From Dictyophora rubrovolvata (lineage: Eukaryota > Basidiomycota > Agaricomycetes > Phallales > Phallaceae): DNA of 64,000 nucleotides. The stretch's first letter is position 1. Every line of letters begins with the position of its first letter. Below, one piece after another: positions 1 through 12,664 of this stretch. The notes under the pieces were generated by a model. That model did no database searches. It was not told where the DNA came from and worked only from the letters and a program-made list of their open reading frames with translations. A program made the position numbers and the translations under genes. The DNA is taken from NCBI GenBank assembly GCA_029959195.1, contig CP114125.1, positions 1,302,001 through 1,366,000 of the forward strand, given 5' to 3'.

Positions 1-780
1 CTCAGCCCCCAAAACAGCCACTTTCTTGTTCAGCTCCCGTTCCCAGCTCCCGTTCCCAATGGTCATACAGCCTTACAGGATACATGGAAGGTGTGCCACT
101 TGTCAGTCCATCTGCCACTATCTGCCACCATCCGCCATAATTAATTTTCTTGAATCAGGAACTTCTCAGCCTCAAAAACAGCCACATGTTCAGCTCCCAT
201 TCCCAATGCACTCCCCATGCAGCCAAAGACACCATTCAGAGGATGAGCATTATACCACCAATCCCATATACTCACTATGTCTTTCGTATTTTCATATCTC
301 ACCATTACCTGTCCACTAGCAGCTAGCAAGCAAGCAGTTTGTTTGAATTATGTTGTGCAGTCATAGCAATCTGTCCGTTGATCAGTCTTATGTCTTGTAG
401 CCATATTTTTTTCCAAATATATCTGATTGTTTTTTTTTTCAACTGATTGATATCAAAAGTAAAAATTATTAAGCTTTTGTTTGTTATTATTTAGAATCTC
501 CTCGAGTGAATTGGGCATGGCATTTTTTTTTTGGCGTGGTTTAGAATCTCCTCAAGTGAACTGGGCAAGGTGAATTTTATCCAAAAGAGGCGTAGTACCT
601 TTTGTGGCTTCAGGATAATATTGGAGAAACTGCTGTTCATTTTGCCCAAAGCTAAAAACATCTAATGGTTCAGTCAAGTATAGAAAAAGAAAAGATAACT
701 TGCTGTTCAAATTCCAGCGCAACTAGTTTCCGCTGGTGGTATTTATTAGTAAAGGCCGGGTGTTTCGTCCAACTGATATC
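1..780. repeat. Repeat-rich non-coding stretch with two short imperfect repeats
   Basis: I see no convincing gene here. Two imperfect direct repeats are visible. One unit of about 65 bases (near 2-69 and again near 166-231) shares AACAGCCAC, then TTCAGCTCCC and TTCCCAATG. The other unit of about 32 bases (490-522 and 540-571) shares TTTAGAATCTCCTC followed by AAGTGAACTGGGC or GAGTGAATTGGGC. The second pair differs at a CpG (CTCCTCGAG against CTCCTCAAG), a pattern seen throughout the repeats of this window. Probably degraded transposon sequence. Confidence 0.4.
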
Positions 781-2776
781 TCAGTCCTTGAGCATGATAC
801 AATGACCATCACCCGAGTCCCATTGTTTGATACAATGACTGTCACCCGAATCCCATTGTTGAACATAGAGTTTCCACCGTTCTTGTGGGGGTGTGGTATG
901 CGGGATATTGGAAATGTAAAGGCCAGGAGGTATGCCGGTGTTTTGTCCAGTTGGAGGTGACAGGGTAGTCGCAGGGTCAGACAGAGCCGACGTAGTGCTT
1001 AGACAGCCTGAATGGTGCTCACCTTGTTGAACTATATCATATGTAGTTGCCTGAGTCAAGGTATTATAAATGTCCGAGAACCAACTGTCCTTGTGTAAAG
1101 CATTTGAAATTGCTGATGTGACCCTGGCTGCGATGACTTCTTCAATTGATGTAAACATAGTTTTCATATCTGCTAATGTGACGGGCTGAATTTCGCGGTA
1201 TTCTCTCATAAATGATAAGTGGCTGTCTGTAGGGATAGGCCTCAGTGCATTTCTGTGACCTTCTTCATAATAATGAAGCTCATCCAAAAGGTATCGGATG
1301 AGGGTGTCATGCTATGTAAAAATCATAAATAAATTAAATTTTTTAATAAAAAGAAAGGATACTCACATGCTCTCCTTCAGCCCAGCCACCCCACCAACGA
1401 ATGGTTGCCAATGTCCACTGCTTTCCAATGGGTGCATACATGAACTGGTGTTATGTGCCACCACGGCGAAAACAGTGTGTCGTTAGCCGAACTTCTGAGG
1501 AATCAATACCGGCACCTTCGACAAATTCATCAATCCATCTCTGGATTGTATCATGTGACATTGGAGTGTGTTATTGAATAATTCCATTACTATCAATAGA
1601 TGGAAATATCCAGTCCATCGGCAGCAGTGCCCGTCCATATGCATGCTCAAGGTAGTGAATCCAGGTGCACATGTGAAAGTCTAAATCAGCAGCAGGAAGC
1701 TCGGGTTGAGGATATATTTCATACAGGTGCCTACGAAGTTCTTGTTCCTTCCCTAATTTATTCTGCCAGTTTTTGTGCTGCTCCAATGAGACTTTCCAGT
1801 GGGGAAGCTTGAACCCATTATTTGTGACACAACCAAAAATGAGATGTTGATGCTGAATCTTCAAAGTCTCAAAATTTCTGAAACCAATGGGAGGTGATAA
1901 AATAAAATAAAAATTGTAGAAAATAACAGAAATTTACCTTGTCCATAAAGTCCAACTGAATGAGGAGAATGCATGCCATCCAAGGTATTTATGAAGAAGC
2001 AGCCGGTTTTCACCTGTCAAGGAAAGTACTTCGGGCAGATGTATTTTTAATGGAACAAACAGAAGAGACCAGTTGTAAATCTGATGGAGTATATTATGAG
2101 ACATGGCTGTTGAGTGAGAATGCTGGTTTTCCACACCATGCTTTTTCTTGACAACGTGTACTGTATCCATGACATCAACAGAGCATGCTGGATTGCCAAA
2201 AGACCTTCCCTTCTCTTCATCCCACTTCCATTCTCCTCGATAATTTCCTTCTGTATCTCTGAGAGAGATGTCAGAATAAAATAAGAGTATTGAAAAAAAA
2301 AAATCCTACACATTGTCCCAGTATTTCTTGAATGCCACTTGTATACCATCAGCAGTGGATGCACCAAGATTTTCCTGAAAGCACTTGAAGCTTATGAAAC
2401 TCGCAATCACCCAAGGTGAGGCCCGTAAAGGTGTGGGATCAAATGCATGGGCTAGATCTGTGGCAGTCCACTTTCACAAAGTTAGTGGGCCACTTTCAAG
2501 ACTGCCACAGGGACATTCAAAGGTGTTGCTGTTCCCAATACCAGCAATGACGTCAGCCAGCCACTGCTTCCCATGTTGAATGTACCCATTGTAGCTGATA
2601 CTGGTTGTCACAGCAGTGCTGTATTTCCTTTTCGAGGCTTGCTTCACTTGTTCAAGCTTATCTAGAGCCAAGGAGCCTGTCAAAGAGACCTTGGGTGGTC
2701 TTTTCTTTCTGGGAGTGGTAGGCATCAAAGTGAGACAATGCTGAAAAAAATTCTGCTCACTGACTGAAAATTGCAC
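781..2776 (-). pseudogene. Crypton-type tyrosine recombinase (DNA transposon), degraded
   Basis: Decayed gene of a Crypton-like DNA transposon, whose recombinase would cut and rejoin DNA through a tyrosine. Visible in order on the minus strand: a basic N-terminal segment (PTTPRKKRPPKVSL) and helix-rich region (2776-2474); a central part with EWKWDEEKGRSFGNP and HSTAMSHNILHQIYNWS (2260-2045); a segment ending MDWIFPSIDSNGIIQ (1864-1571); a core motif HCFRRGG...RWWGGWAEGEH (about 1490-1375); then, after a GTGAGT...TAG intron, DTLIRYLLDELHYYEEGHRN (from about 1316). The gene is broken. An in-frame TAA lies inside the FRRGG...QFMYAPIG stretch where related proteins have Gln, and a TGA follows MLKD at the end where Trp is expected; both fit C-to-T or G-to-A change. 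The tail carries a doubled QWDSGD(S/G)HCI unit. Family recalled from Agaricomycete Ndc10/Crypton-like proteins, not searched. Confidence 0.7.
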
Positions 2777-4016
2777 CCGGTGGATGCATGGTGCATGCTC
2801 ATCAGCGTCGCCTCAGGGCCTGAAACCAAAAATCTGCATGAGTTTTTTTTGTTCGGATAAATCTTGTTGTATTGAAAAAAACAGATCTAGCTACATGCAA
2901 AATACACTGCCGACTGGTTAAAAAATTTCTACACTTCAAGAGTGTTAGTCACTGCCTTTTCTAATGGATGTTCAAGTTACATACCTAGCTCACAAAAACT
3001 GTTTTGGCCCTAAAAGAAACTCAGAAAGACAGTAAAAAATCACACATACCAGCTTGCAATACATGAATGGGAAGAATCTTCCAGTCATACAGGTCCTGAC
3101 TAGTAGACAGACTTGACAAACATGAGAGAAACTGTGAAAAGGAAAGAACGGTTGATAAATGATCTCGAAAAATAATATAATCAAGATGCATTGCTTACAT
3201 TTTCATTTCATTTTCCTGACCCGGAAATATGTGTGTCGGTTCTCCATCTACCTGGTGACAGTATTTCTTTCTTGAATTAGCTGGAAAAAACATCTGCGGT
3301 TGTCATTTAATAAGTGGATTAAGATAAGAATGCACTTGCAATTTAGAAGAAAATAAGAAGAAATAAGGCCAGCACATAGGACTGTTGGAAATAAGGAAAA
3401 TAAGCTGTGCAAAGTCTCTCAGCCCGGAGCTGATGATAAGCTTGATGTCCAAGGTCGTATCATGTTGATGGCGCGCTTATAACTATAAGTATTTGTTGTT
3501 TAAAAAATGAATTATATATTGCTGATTCAAGGCTCTAATAATTTGACAAATGAAATAAAACTACTATAATTCCAATATTAAGGACTTGAACCAGCCAATC
3601 AGAAAGTGAAAAACATACCTGTACTGCCTTAACCATCCATCACATTGGTATTGATTGTCGACCATATAGTAATGAACATGATACACCTAGTAAGAGTTGT
3701 TGAACATCAAATGTGCCAGCTGGCAGACAAAGTGTGAATCAGACCTATGGACTGCGGACATGCTTTCAGCTTAGAAAAAAAGTGGGAACTCCTAATTCCA
3801 TACTCTTACTATATTTCTCCAGTATAAACATAGTTCTATCAGCAGTACTGACTGAGAGGATGAATGAGTTTTGTTGAATGATTGACAAATGCGTGGCAGA
3901 TGAAGTGGCAGACAGTTGCTGATGACGTGCACTTACATAATGATCCTTGTGTATCTAGCCAATAAGTGTGATACAACAATAACGCTTAATTTTTTATATT
4001 CTCGTGTTCATAGGTA
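2777..4016. other. Non-coding, AT-rich, no gene seen
   Basis: No reading frame here has the composition or motifs of a gene. The stretch links the Crypton relic to the first LTR and is probably decayed transposon or intergenic DNA. CpG is rare, as in the relic to its left. Confidence 0.5.
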
Positions 4017-4538
4017 CTTATGGAAAGAAACTATTAATAAAGACAAAGAATAAATGAAAGTATCAGGGCTACTCTCTCAGACTAGAGGGAGGGGATCCTA
4101 AGCAAAATATATTCTAGGAATAATACTAACTCACCTAGAGGGAGGGGATCCTAAGAGAACAAACTTAGGGATCCCTCCTCTAGGGCTACTAACTATATAC
4201 TATGAAAAACGGTGAAGGCCACACGCAGCCTTCGGTTCATGGACTGGGCACGGATACGTGCTGGTCCTGGACTGTTAGCCGGGGCCTAGGCCATGGCTCT
4301 GATGAGAACGGGCGCTCAGCGCCTGTTGGAGGAAAAATGGGAATATGGAAGGAGAGGGAAATGCAAGAAATGGGACAGAATATGAGAAATATGGAAATAA
4401 ATAAAATAGACCAGAACCAAAGATAAATGTAGAAAAATAAGGGGATGACGCTAGCATACCCTGACAGAAAGTAAGGCAAGCTGACTACGTCTGTAGTCTC
4501 CGACTCGGGGAACTCGGATAAGAGTCCAGACTCTTACA
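4017..4538 (-). repeat. Left (3') LTR, incomplete, with nested insertion
   Basis: The left LTR of the Gypsy element matches the right LTR from ACTTATGGAAAGAAAC to its GACTCTTACA end at 4538. The match is split by the 404-bp element at 4063-4466. Outside the insertion the sequence is almost identical to the right LTR. Confidence 0.85.
4063..4466. mobile_element. 404-bp non-autonomous element R1, copy 1 (inside the LTR)
   Basis: Inserted in the left LTR with a perfect 7-base target duplication GAAAGTA (4056-4062 and 4467-4473). The right LTR has a single GAAAGTA at the same place, so it is an empty site. The ends are TCAGGGCTA and TACCCTGACA, a short inverted terminal repeat. The first 150 bases carry CTAGAGGGAGGGGATCCTAAG-like units twice in direct and once in inverted orientation, making a subterminal hairpin. 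No coding capacity is seen. A second copy lies at 43438-43841. Best guess: a non-autonomous DNA transposon of unassigned family, possibly hAT-like from the CAGGG ends, although hAT elements usually make 8-base duplications. Confidence 0.8.
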
Positions 4539-4731
4539 TCTGCCCTTCAACACTCGTTTACGAGTGTTAATTTCTACGATTTTTTTTTCACCCGCCCTCC
4601 ATCGCGCGTTTACCAGCGATTCAAATGAATCCACCTTCCCCATCACTAATTCCCAACAAGTCCAACTCTTCGAAATCAATAGGAGTCATGGCTCTACTCG
4701 GAATTGGACTATTTGATTCGACAATGTCTTC

Positions 4732-5139
4732 CTATGCAACGAACTCGCCTTCCGCATCCGCATCCCCATAGTCAACGAGAAATTCGTCAAACATCACAGC
4801 GTCATTGTTCACCAACGTAGGAATAGCAGGCGCTTCATTTACCATAGGTACAGGTAAGGCAAGCAGTTCTGGATCCACAGAGACTGTCGCGTCCCCGTCA
4901 CGTGACTCAGCGGAGTCTGTATAGACCGGCGCAGCAACGGTAAACAACACCAACCCCAACCCCTTGAGGTTAGAGGGTCCAGAGGAAGATTCTTGCGCCT
5001 CCCTCTCTCTACGCCTCTGACGCTTTCGTTGGTTTTTAGACAGCCCTGGCAATAGCTTACACTTGGAACCATCGCTGGAGCGTCCCTGGCGAGAATCCGG
5101 TGATATCGCACAAGGACCGACCCTGTCTGCCAACGGCAA
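4732..5139 (-). other. Small frame between pol and the 3' LTR of the Gypsy element
   Basis: An open frame of about 135 codons after pol. It holds a basic tract (NQRKRQRRRERE) and an acidic end (DYGDADAEGEFVA). I do not recognise it. It may be an extra product or tail of the retroelement; treated as part of the fossil. Confidence 0.35.
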
Positions 5140-5169
5140 TCCGTGTCCTGGATGCGTCGGGATCCCTCG

Positions 5170-8100
5170 TCAAGGTGCACGCATCGCTTTAGGAGCTACT
5201 GGCGCATTTAGAGGAACCGGAGTGTTTAAATGACCTGGAGATGAAAGTCGCAATGCCAAAGGCGTTGTCATCGTCCAACGACGAGCGGAGTCGTTTATCT
5301 CTCGTTCACGGACCTCCAATCCTGCTTGATAGCATGTACGAGACTCTGCCATCATTGTTTTTATAACAAATTTAAAAGTGTCTCGTGGCAGGACAACATC
5401 CGAGTCGCCCATGCCGGACATAACAGGTGTGATGGCAGAACAGTGGATAACAGGTGTATGGGGTAAAGACTTTTCGCTGTTATCAAGCTGTTTATATGCA
5501 TTTCCAAGCCCCAACCCGGTCGGTCTTAACAAATTAACGGACATCATCGCCGATGAATGGTCAGGGTTAAGTGGTATTGGTGCGGGGATGCTCCTAGGAT
5601 TAGAAATCCCGATCGCTTCACAGTAAGCCTGCAGTGCCTCTAAATGCTGTACTTCCTCAAATGTTAACCAGGTGACATCGCCAGATTTCCACCTGGTTTC
5701 AAACATAGCATTCACTCCTTTCCCTGAATGGGACAAGATACGGTCCACAGCCCACTCCTTCGCCGTTCCTCCAAAAACAGGAATTTGCTCAAATTGACGG
5801 CCCGGGAACCGTCGATCATCGTTAGGAACGTGTATTCGTAACAAACTTGCATGGAACACTGGATGTACTCCCCGACGCTTTAATGCCGCCGACAGCTCAA
5901 GTTTATAGCTTGAACCCGGCTCCATGACCTGCATAATTTTAAACGGGCCGATGTACTTAGGTATCAGTTTTCGCGTAAGATTTTTTGGTAATCTCAAGTT
6001 CTTTGTAGCCAGATAAACCAGATCGCCTAACTTAAACGGGGCCTCGCGTCGATGCTTGTTAGCATAACGCGTCTGTCTGACTCTTGCCTCTATTATGTGG
6101 TCATGTGCAGACATGATTGCTTCTTTCATTCGTTCCGCAAAGACCACCACGCCCAGGTACTCTGAGTCATTATCCCAAATTAGTGGTCTTGGCATTCGAC
6201 CATAATTCAAGTAAAATGGAGAAAATCCCGTAGTATCTGAACGGGCACAATTTAAAGCATATTCGATTCCAGGTAAGCGTGTCACCCAATCCTTCTGATC
6301 TCTCAACACACATTGACGAAGCATTTGGACTATCGTCTTGTTAGCCCGCTCGGTCATTCCATCCGTCTGAGGATGAAAGGACGAAGACATGCGCAGTTCC
6401 GTTTGCAGGAGTCTGTATAACTCTTTCCAAAACAAACTAGTGAATAAGGAATCCCGGTCACTGACAATGCGTTCAGGTAAGCCATGTTGCTTGTATATGA
6501 CGTCGAAAATAACCTCCGCCATATCAGAAGCTTTATAATTAACTCGTGTTGGAACCAAGTGCACCATGCAGGTGAGATGATCAATTATAACACACAATTG
6601 ATCAAATTCACCATGCCGATTCCTAGATGCAGGCAGAGGTCCCACGAAGTCAATTCCAATCGCCTGCCAAGGTCTGGTCGGGATCTCCAAAGAACGAAGT
6701 AGCCCCAATGGTGATTGTTGGCTCGACTTGGACATAGCACATAGCTGACAAGAAAAGCAGAAAGCTTTTATATCGGACAACATTTTAGGCCACCACACTT
6801 GTTCCCGCAGGTAAGAGTACGTCTTGTGAGAGCCTAAATGAGCCAACAATGTATGCGCATAATTTATCAGTATTTCCCGCAACCGTCGATCGCCAGCCTT
6901 AGCATCCGGTATACACAAGGAATAGGAACCATTCGATGTTAAATAAATTAACCCCAAATGCATAGTGAAGTCTTTGAAGTGATTCGGCTTATCCCATATA
7001 TGACGAAAGAATGGATCGTTAAAGTATGTCGCTTTAGCTAATTCCTTAACATCCATGCCAAGTTCACTGTCTCTTATCAACTCAGTTACACCTACACCAT
7101 CGTCCAAGCCCTTCTCGTTCACTAATATTGGTATGTTCCCCTCTCCTGTAGTATGCTCCTCAACATGCTCCTCAACGTCATCTTCTAGCAGCTCTAAAGG
7201 AGGCATATCGTCTTCAACCAGCAAACTATCCAGTACTGGAAAGTTCTCCCTAACTGGAGGTACAATCGCTTCTGTCTCTACTGGGGCTGGCTTCTGACGC
7301 GAACTTTTAGGTCTCAATGTCTCCTTCACTGACTGTAAAACTCGTTTGAATCTGGACTGGTCCTTTTGGTGCAATCTAGTGGAACGTCGAGTAGGCAGCA
7401 CTGTAGTATTTCCCGTATAGACTGGTGCTGATATTGCCCGCATGAACAGTGCAAATGACTCGACGTTCTCGTGTACTAAATCATCCTCATCTTCATCCTG
7501 AATATATTCACTGTCAGCACGAATTGTTCCCGCAGGTTCATCACTGTACATCCGAGATAAAGCATCCGCGAAACTGTTCGTTTTGCCAGGGATGTAAGAA
7601 ATCTCAAAATCAAACTGATTGAGGATGTCAAGCCAACAGTGCTGTCGTGGTGAGAGATTTTTCTGTGCCATAAAATATTCGAGCCCTTTATGATCTGTAC
7701 AGATGCGAAATTTGATCCCCAGTAACTGCGAGCGGAACCGTTTCAAGGACTCTACAATGGCCAATAATTCCTGTTCGTGTACCGGATAATTCTGTTGTGC
7801 GACATCGAATTTTCCTGACCAAAATTCAACAACAGCCACCTTAGAAACATCATCTCCTTGTGTTAAAACACCACTGGCACCCGTTAAACAAGCATCCGTA
7901 ACTAAATTGATACGTTCGGCACCAGGTGCATAATCAATAGCAACACGATGTTTATCTCTATGCTCCTTAACTAAATGTTGCACAGTTTCAAAGGCTCGTT
8001 GTTCTGTAGGACCCCATCGCCAGGGTTTACTCGATCCCGTCCTGGCTGTTAATACAGCCATAGGGATACATATCCCTTCACAATTTGCAGCCAAATACCC

Positions 8101-9876
8101 AACCGCGCCCAAAAAACTCAGCAACAAGTCTTTGTTGGTAGGTACCTTCCATTTTTCGATTTTATCAACTTTGTTTGGGTCCATCCTAATCCCTCTCTCA
8201 TCTATAACGTGTCCCAGTATTTTCAAGACTGGTGCAAAGAACTGCATCTTGTCCGCCGACAAGAACAACCGTTCTTCATGGAGTCTTCCAAAAACAGTAC
8301 GTATATGCTCAACATGGTCATTTATTGTGTCTGAATAAATGACCAAGTCGTCTAGATATACATCCATAAAGACACCAATGAAGGGTGCAAATATATAGTT
8401 CATTAAAGTTTGGTAAGTAGCTGGCACATTACAATCCCCTTGCTGCATCACCAAACTTTCCATCGTGCCATCAGGTGTTGTGAACAGTGTCCGATTGACA
8501 TGTGCGGGTATTACCCTTATTTGTTCGTAAGCATCTTTGCCATCCAGCAAGCTTCGATACTTATGACAAACAACATTTCGAAGGATAATCCCCATATCAG
8601 GTAAAGGTGTTTTCAACTTCAATGTATTCTTGTTTTGTTCACGTTTATCCACAACAGTTCGTATACGCGGAACTAATTCGCCATTGTTGGGTTTAGGCAA
8701 TATCAGTAATGGTAAAGCATTCATTCCTGTTGCCAACCTCCATCGCCCACTTTTCAGATAGGCATTCTTTTTTGCCTGCCATACGGAATGCAATGCTTCT
8801 GGACATTTACTTGGTCGCCAAGAATAAATTTTATTCTCGTCAATTAGAGGTATTGAATGGTTAATTTTCCGTAAAGGTGGTAATTCAGATGTTTCCGCTG
8901 TCTGGCATAGATCCTCTGCTTCTGCTTTCAACATTATCCGGACCTTGTCCAGTTCATCCTCAAATAGTGTCGCCACCGCTGAGTGTAAGGTAAATACATC
9001 TTCGCCTTCCACAATTAGCGGTATTTTGCTGCCCACTATTACTCTTGTAGGATTTAGCCCAATCAAAACGCGGTGTTCAAATATAAATGGAGTCCCAAGG
9101 ATCAAGTCATAGCTCTCAAGATTCACGATATCGAAACGGCGCATTGTGTTGATGTTTTGATACCGAAAATCAACCACGGCACACCAATTAATTTTAGATC
9201 GTGAACCCTGTACAGCCATCTGTAAGGTCAAAGGTATATTTAATTGCTCCTTCTTCACATTTAACTGGTCAGCTAGCGTTGTTGACATAAAGTCGGCTAG
9301 AGACCCACTATCCAACAATGCCCTTGCTGCCTTGCCGTTGATGAAAACCTCAACTACCATCGGCTTTGGCAGCTGACGCGTGAAGTCCTTGACCTTCATT
9401 GCAGTACGTTCAATAACTGTTTTAGAATTATCCTCGACTGAACTCTTCTTTCCTTTATGTCCCAGATCTGTTGCATATAACATCACTGCATTAAGTTCCA
9501 CAGCATTCCGTTGTCTTTCCAGTTTATTCAACTTGGCAAAGTCCACAGCGCTGGACATCAATTTCGGTGCAGTGACATTATTAACTCGTGGAGCAGGCGC
9601 ATTATGGCGCAATGGGCAATTCCGGGCATCATGCCCCACTTGTTTGCAGTTAAAACATTTGCCTTGAGCCCGTAATTCATTTAATTCAGCCTTGGTAAGC
9701 CTTCTCCTAGAGTCCGGTGTGGATGGTACTGATACTTTTTTAGTGGTATCCTCTCGGCGATAATTGATGACAGGTTGTTTTCCACTTTGAATATAAGAAT
9801 TGACTTTGGCCTGAGTATACAAAGTACATTGCTGTTCTGGAATTCGACTAGCTGAATTATTAATTTCTCCTCCCAC
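5170..9876 (-). other. Gypsy pol region: zinc knuckle, protease, RT, RNase H, integrase
   Basis: A long open frame (about 1568 codons) of the retroelement. In order it shows a CCHC knuckle (CFNCKQVGHDARNC) near codon 75, an aspartic protease motif (ALLDSGS) near 185, reverse transcriptase with YLDDLVIYS near 515, an RNase H region (VTDACLTGASGVL), an integrase HHCC zinc region (HLGSHKTY...CQLCAMSK) and core (GIDFVGPLP, then SDRDSLFTS), and a C-terminal chromodomain-like segment (FETRWKSGDVTWLTFEE). Part of the fossil element. Confidence 0.93.
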
Positions 9877-10134
9877 ATAAGAACAATTTTCTTTGCTCCA
9901 AGTTAATTCAGCTGCTTCAATGTGAGTTGCTCATTTAATCAATCCCTGCAACGAAGTACTCTCAGGACTATAACCAATTTTCATCCATTCCAACCGTATG
10001 TATTGCGCGGCTCCATCCCAAATTATCTGAACCTGCTGACGCTTATTTACATCAGGAAATCGTTTCGCTAATGTTTGTACATCACGTGCAAAGTCTCGAA
10101 AATAAGATCGACCTTGATAGGATCTCATCAAGCG

Positions 10135-11658
10135 TCATCTCAGTTGTAGTTTGTAATTGGGAGGAAAGCAATAGTCAAACAGGGCATTAAATATTTTCTG
10201 TAATGTCCATTTCTTTGTCTTTAAAGCAACGTGCTTCATATAAAACACGCTTGCCTTTTCTCCCACAAAATTAACCAACAACCGAACAGCCCATTTTTTT
10301 GACAAGGTCATTCGCTTAACCCAGACCTTGACTGCGAAAATCCAATGGTCAAATTCATCCAGATTAGGATTTCCTTTATAGATAGGTGGGTTATCTATTT
10401 TCATTGATGACAAGGCTTTTCTCAATATCCTTTTATTAGTGGCATCATCCACCTCTGAGTCCGAGGATTCCGACGAACTTGAATCAGAGGACAAAGAAGA
10501 AGAGTTTGAACTGCTATCATCTCCACTAGAATCGCTAGAAGATCTGTTGCCAGAAGAATCCTCATCACTACTACTACTAGAGGAGTCTGATGGGTCTCCA
10601 CCCCAGTAGCCTGCAACCTTCGCGAAGTATCCCCCTTCGGGAACTTCTGATTTATCTCTGGTAAATCGTGAACTCTTCTTTTTTTCAGAGTAACGCTTCC
10701 TTTTCCTAGCCTTAGCGGCACTGGATTTACTCTTTTTCTTTTTAGATTTTACTTTATTATTCCCATCTTTAACAACGGTACTATCGTGGATCTCCTCCAC
10801 ATTAGAATTTCCCGTGTTTTTATTAGCCTCAGGCTTAGCACTTTCCCCCATATCTTGCCCAGGAGGTTCAACAACCTCAGCATTTACAGCTGCAGCCTGA
10901 GTGTCGGTATCTTCTGGCCTAATTGAAGCTACAGATGCATTCAGGGCAGGGTGTGCTATACCGGTCGGGTTCGCACTATAATCAACAGTGTCCTCGAACC
11001 AATCGCCAAAATATTTCCTCTCGGTATCTAACTTGGACACTGGAGCTTCTTGTACCCGTACAGGATTGGTAGGGGTAATAAATCCATTATTATTATTCTT
11101 GCTATCTAAATGACTGCTTTCAAGGTTTCGGGTCAGGCGCTCAACACGTCGGCGCACCACACCCATCTCCCAAGCATCGTCCTCAAGGGATTTTATATCC
11201 CTGAGCATCTGCTCCCTATCCTCTCTAACCCGATCCAATCGCTGCCTAAGGGCCGGCTCTGTCAAGGGATCATTGTCTTTTTCAGACTCTGAAACCCCCT
11301 GACCTCGCTCCCTATCCTCTCCTTCCATTCCCTCCTCTCTTAACCCAACTTCGCTGTCCTCGGCTGTAGTCCCCTGTTCAGGGTTTCCAGCCTCGGACAG
11401 TGGGATCCCATGGACCCCAAACCCTTCTCTCCTTACCCCATATCTCTTCCTATCCCAAACTGCTTGCTCGGGACGAATCATCCCACTTCGCGTCTGGTGA
11501 TACTGTATGCCGCTGTCGCTAACACTTGTATCGGGAACGTCAGTCGAAGTGAACTCGGCGGGTCGAAGAGTTGGAGTCGCAAATAAAGAAGGTGAAGATG
11601 AGACGAAAGACGAAGAAAGAGAAGACTCGTCTGGAACAGAAGTGATTGTCGACATCAA
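10135..11658 (-). other. Gypsy gag region
   Basis: Open frame of about 507 codons upstream of pol on the same strand. It has a low-complexity, charged N-terminal half, a serine-rich tract (near codons 355-400) and a C-terminal gag-like stretch (DEFDHWIFAVKVWVKR...). Position before pol and next to the right LTR supports gag. Part of the fossil element. Confidence 0.8.
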
Positions 11659-11736
11659 GGTGAGCTAGCAATCGGTTGATCAATCCGATGCTGAAAGACT
11701 TTAGCAAAATAGACGAAGAAAGAAACTCAAAAAAGA

Positions 11737-12010
11737 TGTAAAAGTCGGAAGACTTTTACACAAGAACTTCAGATAAAACAAGGATCAGACAACAATGAGT
11801 GTAGTAACCTTCGTAGAATTAGAAGCTAAAGAATAAAATATCTACATCTCGAGTATTTATAAGAAAAAGAAAGATTATCTAATAAGAAATAAAAGGAAAC
11901 TTATGGAAAGAAACTATTAATAAAGACAAAGAATAAATGAAAGTAAGACAAGCTGACTACGTCTGTAGTCTCCGACTCGGGGAACTCGGATAAGAGTCCA
12001 GACTCTTACA
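11737..12010 (-). repeat. Right (5') LTR of the Gypsy element, 274 bp
   Basis: Starts TGTAAAAGTC and ends GACTCTTACA, the TG...CA pattern of LTRs. Each end can fold on itself: TGTAAAAGTC/GACTTTTACA at 11737-11760 and TAAGAGTC/GACTCTTA near 11991-12008. It matches the left LTR and the solo LTR at 41237-41508. Confidence 0.9.
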
Positions 12011-12664
12011 CAGGTTGATGAAACCTAGTATGAATCCGCATGCTTTATGTCATCTTCTGGTCTTTTGTCCAATTGTCCTTCGTTGAAAGTACTAGAAATC
12101 GAATTTGGAGTCTTTGATGGTTACGGGACTCATAAATTAACCTTCAACACGAGATGATCGACAAGCTTACAATTGATGATCAACGAGCTTGATTTTCTTG
12201 ACCTCACAAGCCTGGAACTAAAGGCGTAGGGACTTTCAAGTTACGATTTTATCCAGCACTTCTCGAGACGCATACGAACCTTACAATCATTGTCCTAGTT
12301 CGAACTACTTTACAGATAATCGATGGCTGGGACTCAAGTTCTGCTCTCCGCGAAATGGGAGTTGATGTGTGGTCCAGCCGAAAGGATTTCAGAATAAGTA
12401 TTATTACGGGGTCCAAGGTAGGCTGTAGCACCGTGTAATCCGTGCCCTGACCTTTTGGTTGATAAAATATATAATTGTTGCATCCGAAACAACCTTTAAC
12501 ATGAATCACGGTGTGCAGATTCTGCAGAATGCATTATGCGCCGTCATCAACTTTCTCTCAACGCATATTACAGATTCATAATAATAATGGACGAGTCCCA
12601 CACTACTGTAACCAAAAAAGAATGTGCGCATTGCGTTTCTTCGTGAAAAAAAAACTCCAAACGT
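12011..12664. other. Intergenic, no gene seen
   Basis: Unique-looking sequence to the right of the LTR element. No frame with convincing coding character, and no repeat match elsewhere in the window. Confidence 0.4.

Larger units (their letters stand above)
4017..12010 (-). mobile_element. Ty3/Gypsy LTR retrotransposon, chromodomain-like C-terminus
   Basis: An old LTR element, treated as a fossil. It reads on the minus strand: LTR, gag, pol in the order protease, reverse transcriptase, RNase H, integrase, chromodomain-like tail, then a small extra frame and the second LTR. That pol order marks the Ty3/Gypsy family. LTRs begin TGTAAAAGTC and end GACTCTTACA on the plus strand. The right LTR is complete (274 bp). 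The left is incomplete and is interrupted by a 404-bp non-autonomous element. Over the roughly 110 LTR bases that can be compared the two differ at about one position, so the insertion is young. The body looks nearly whole with perhaps one or two breaks; gag and pol lie in separate open frames. A solo LTR of the same family lies at 41237-41508. Confidence 0.92.

Noticed and set aside
4063-4466. R1 considered as part of the LTR
   Set aside because: The partner LTR and the solo LTR lack it, and a second copy lies outside any LTR.
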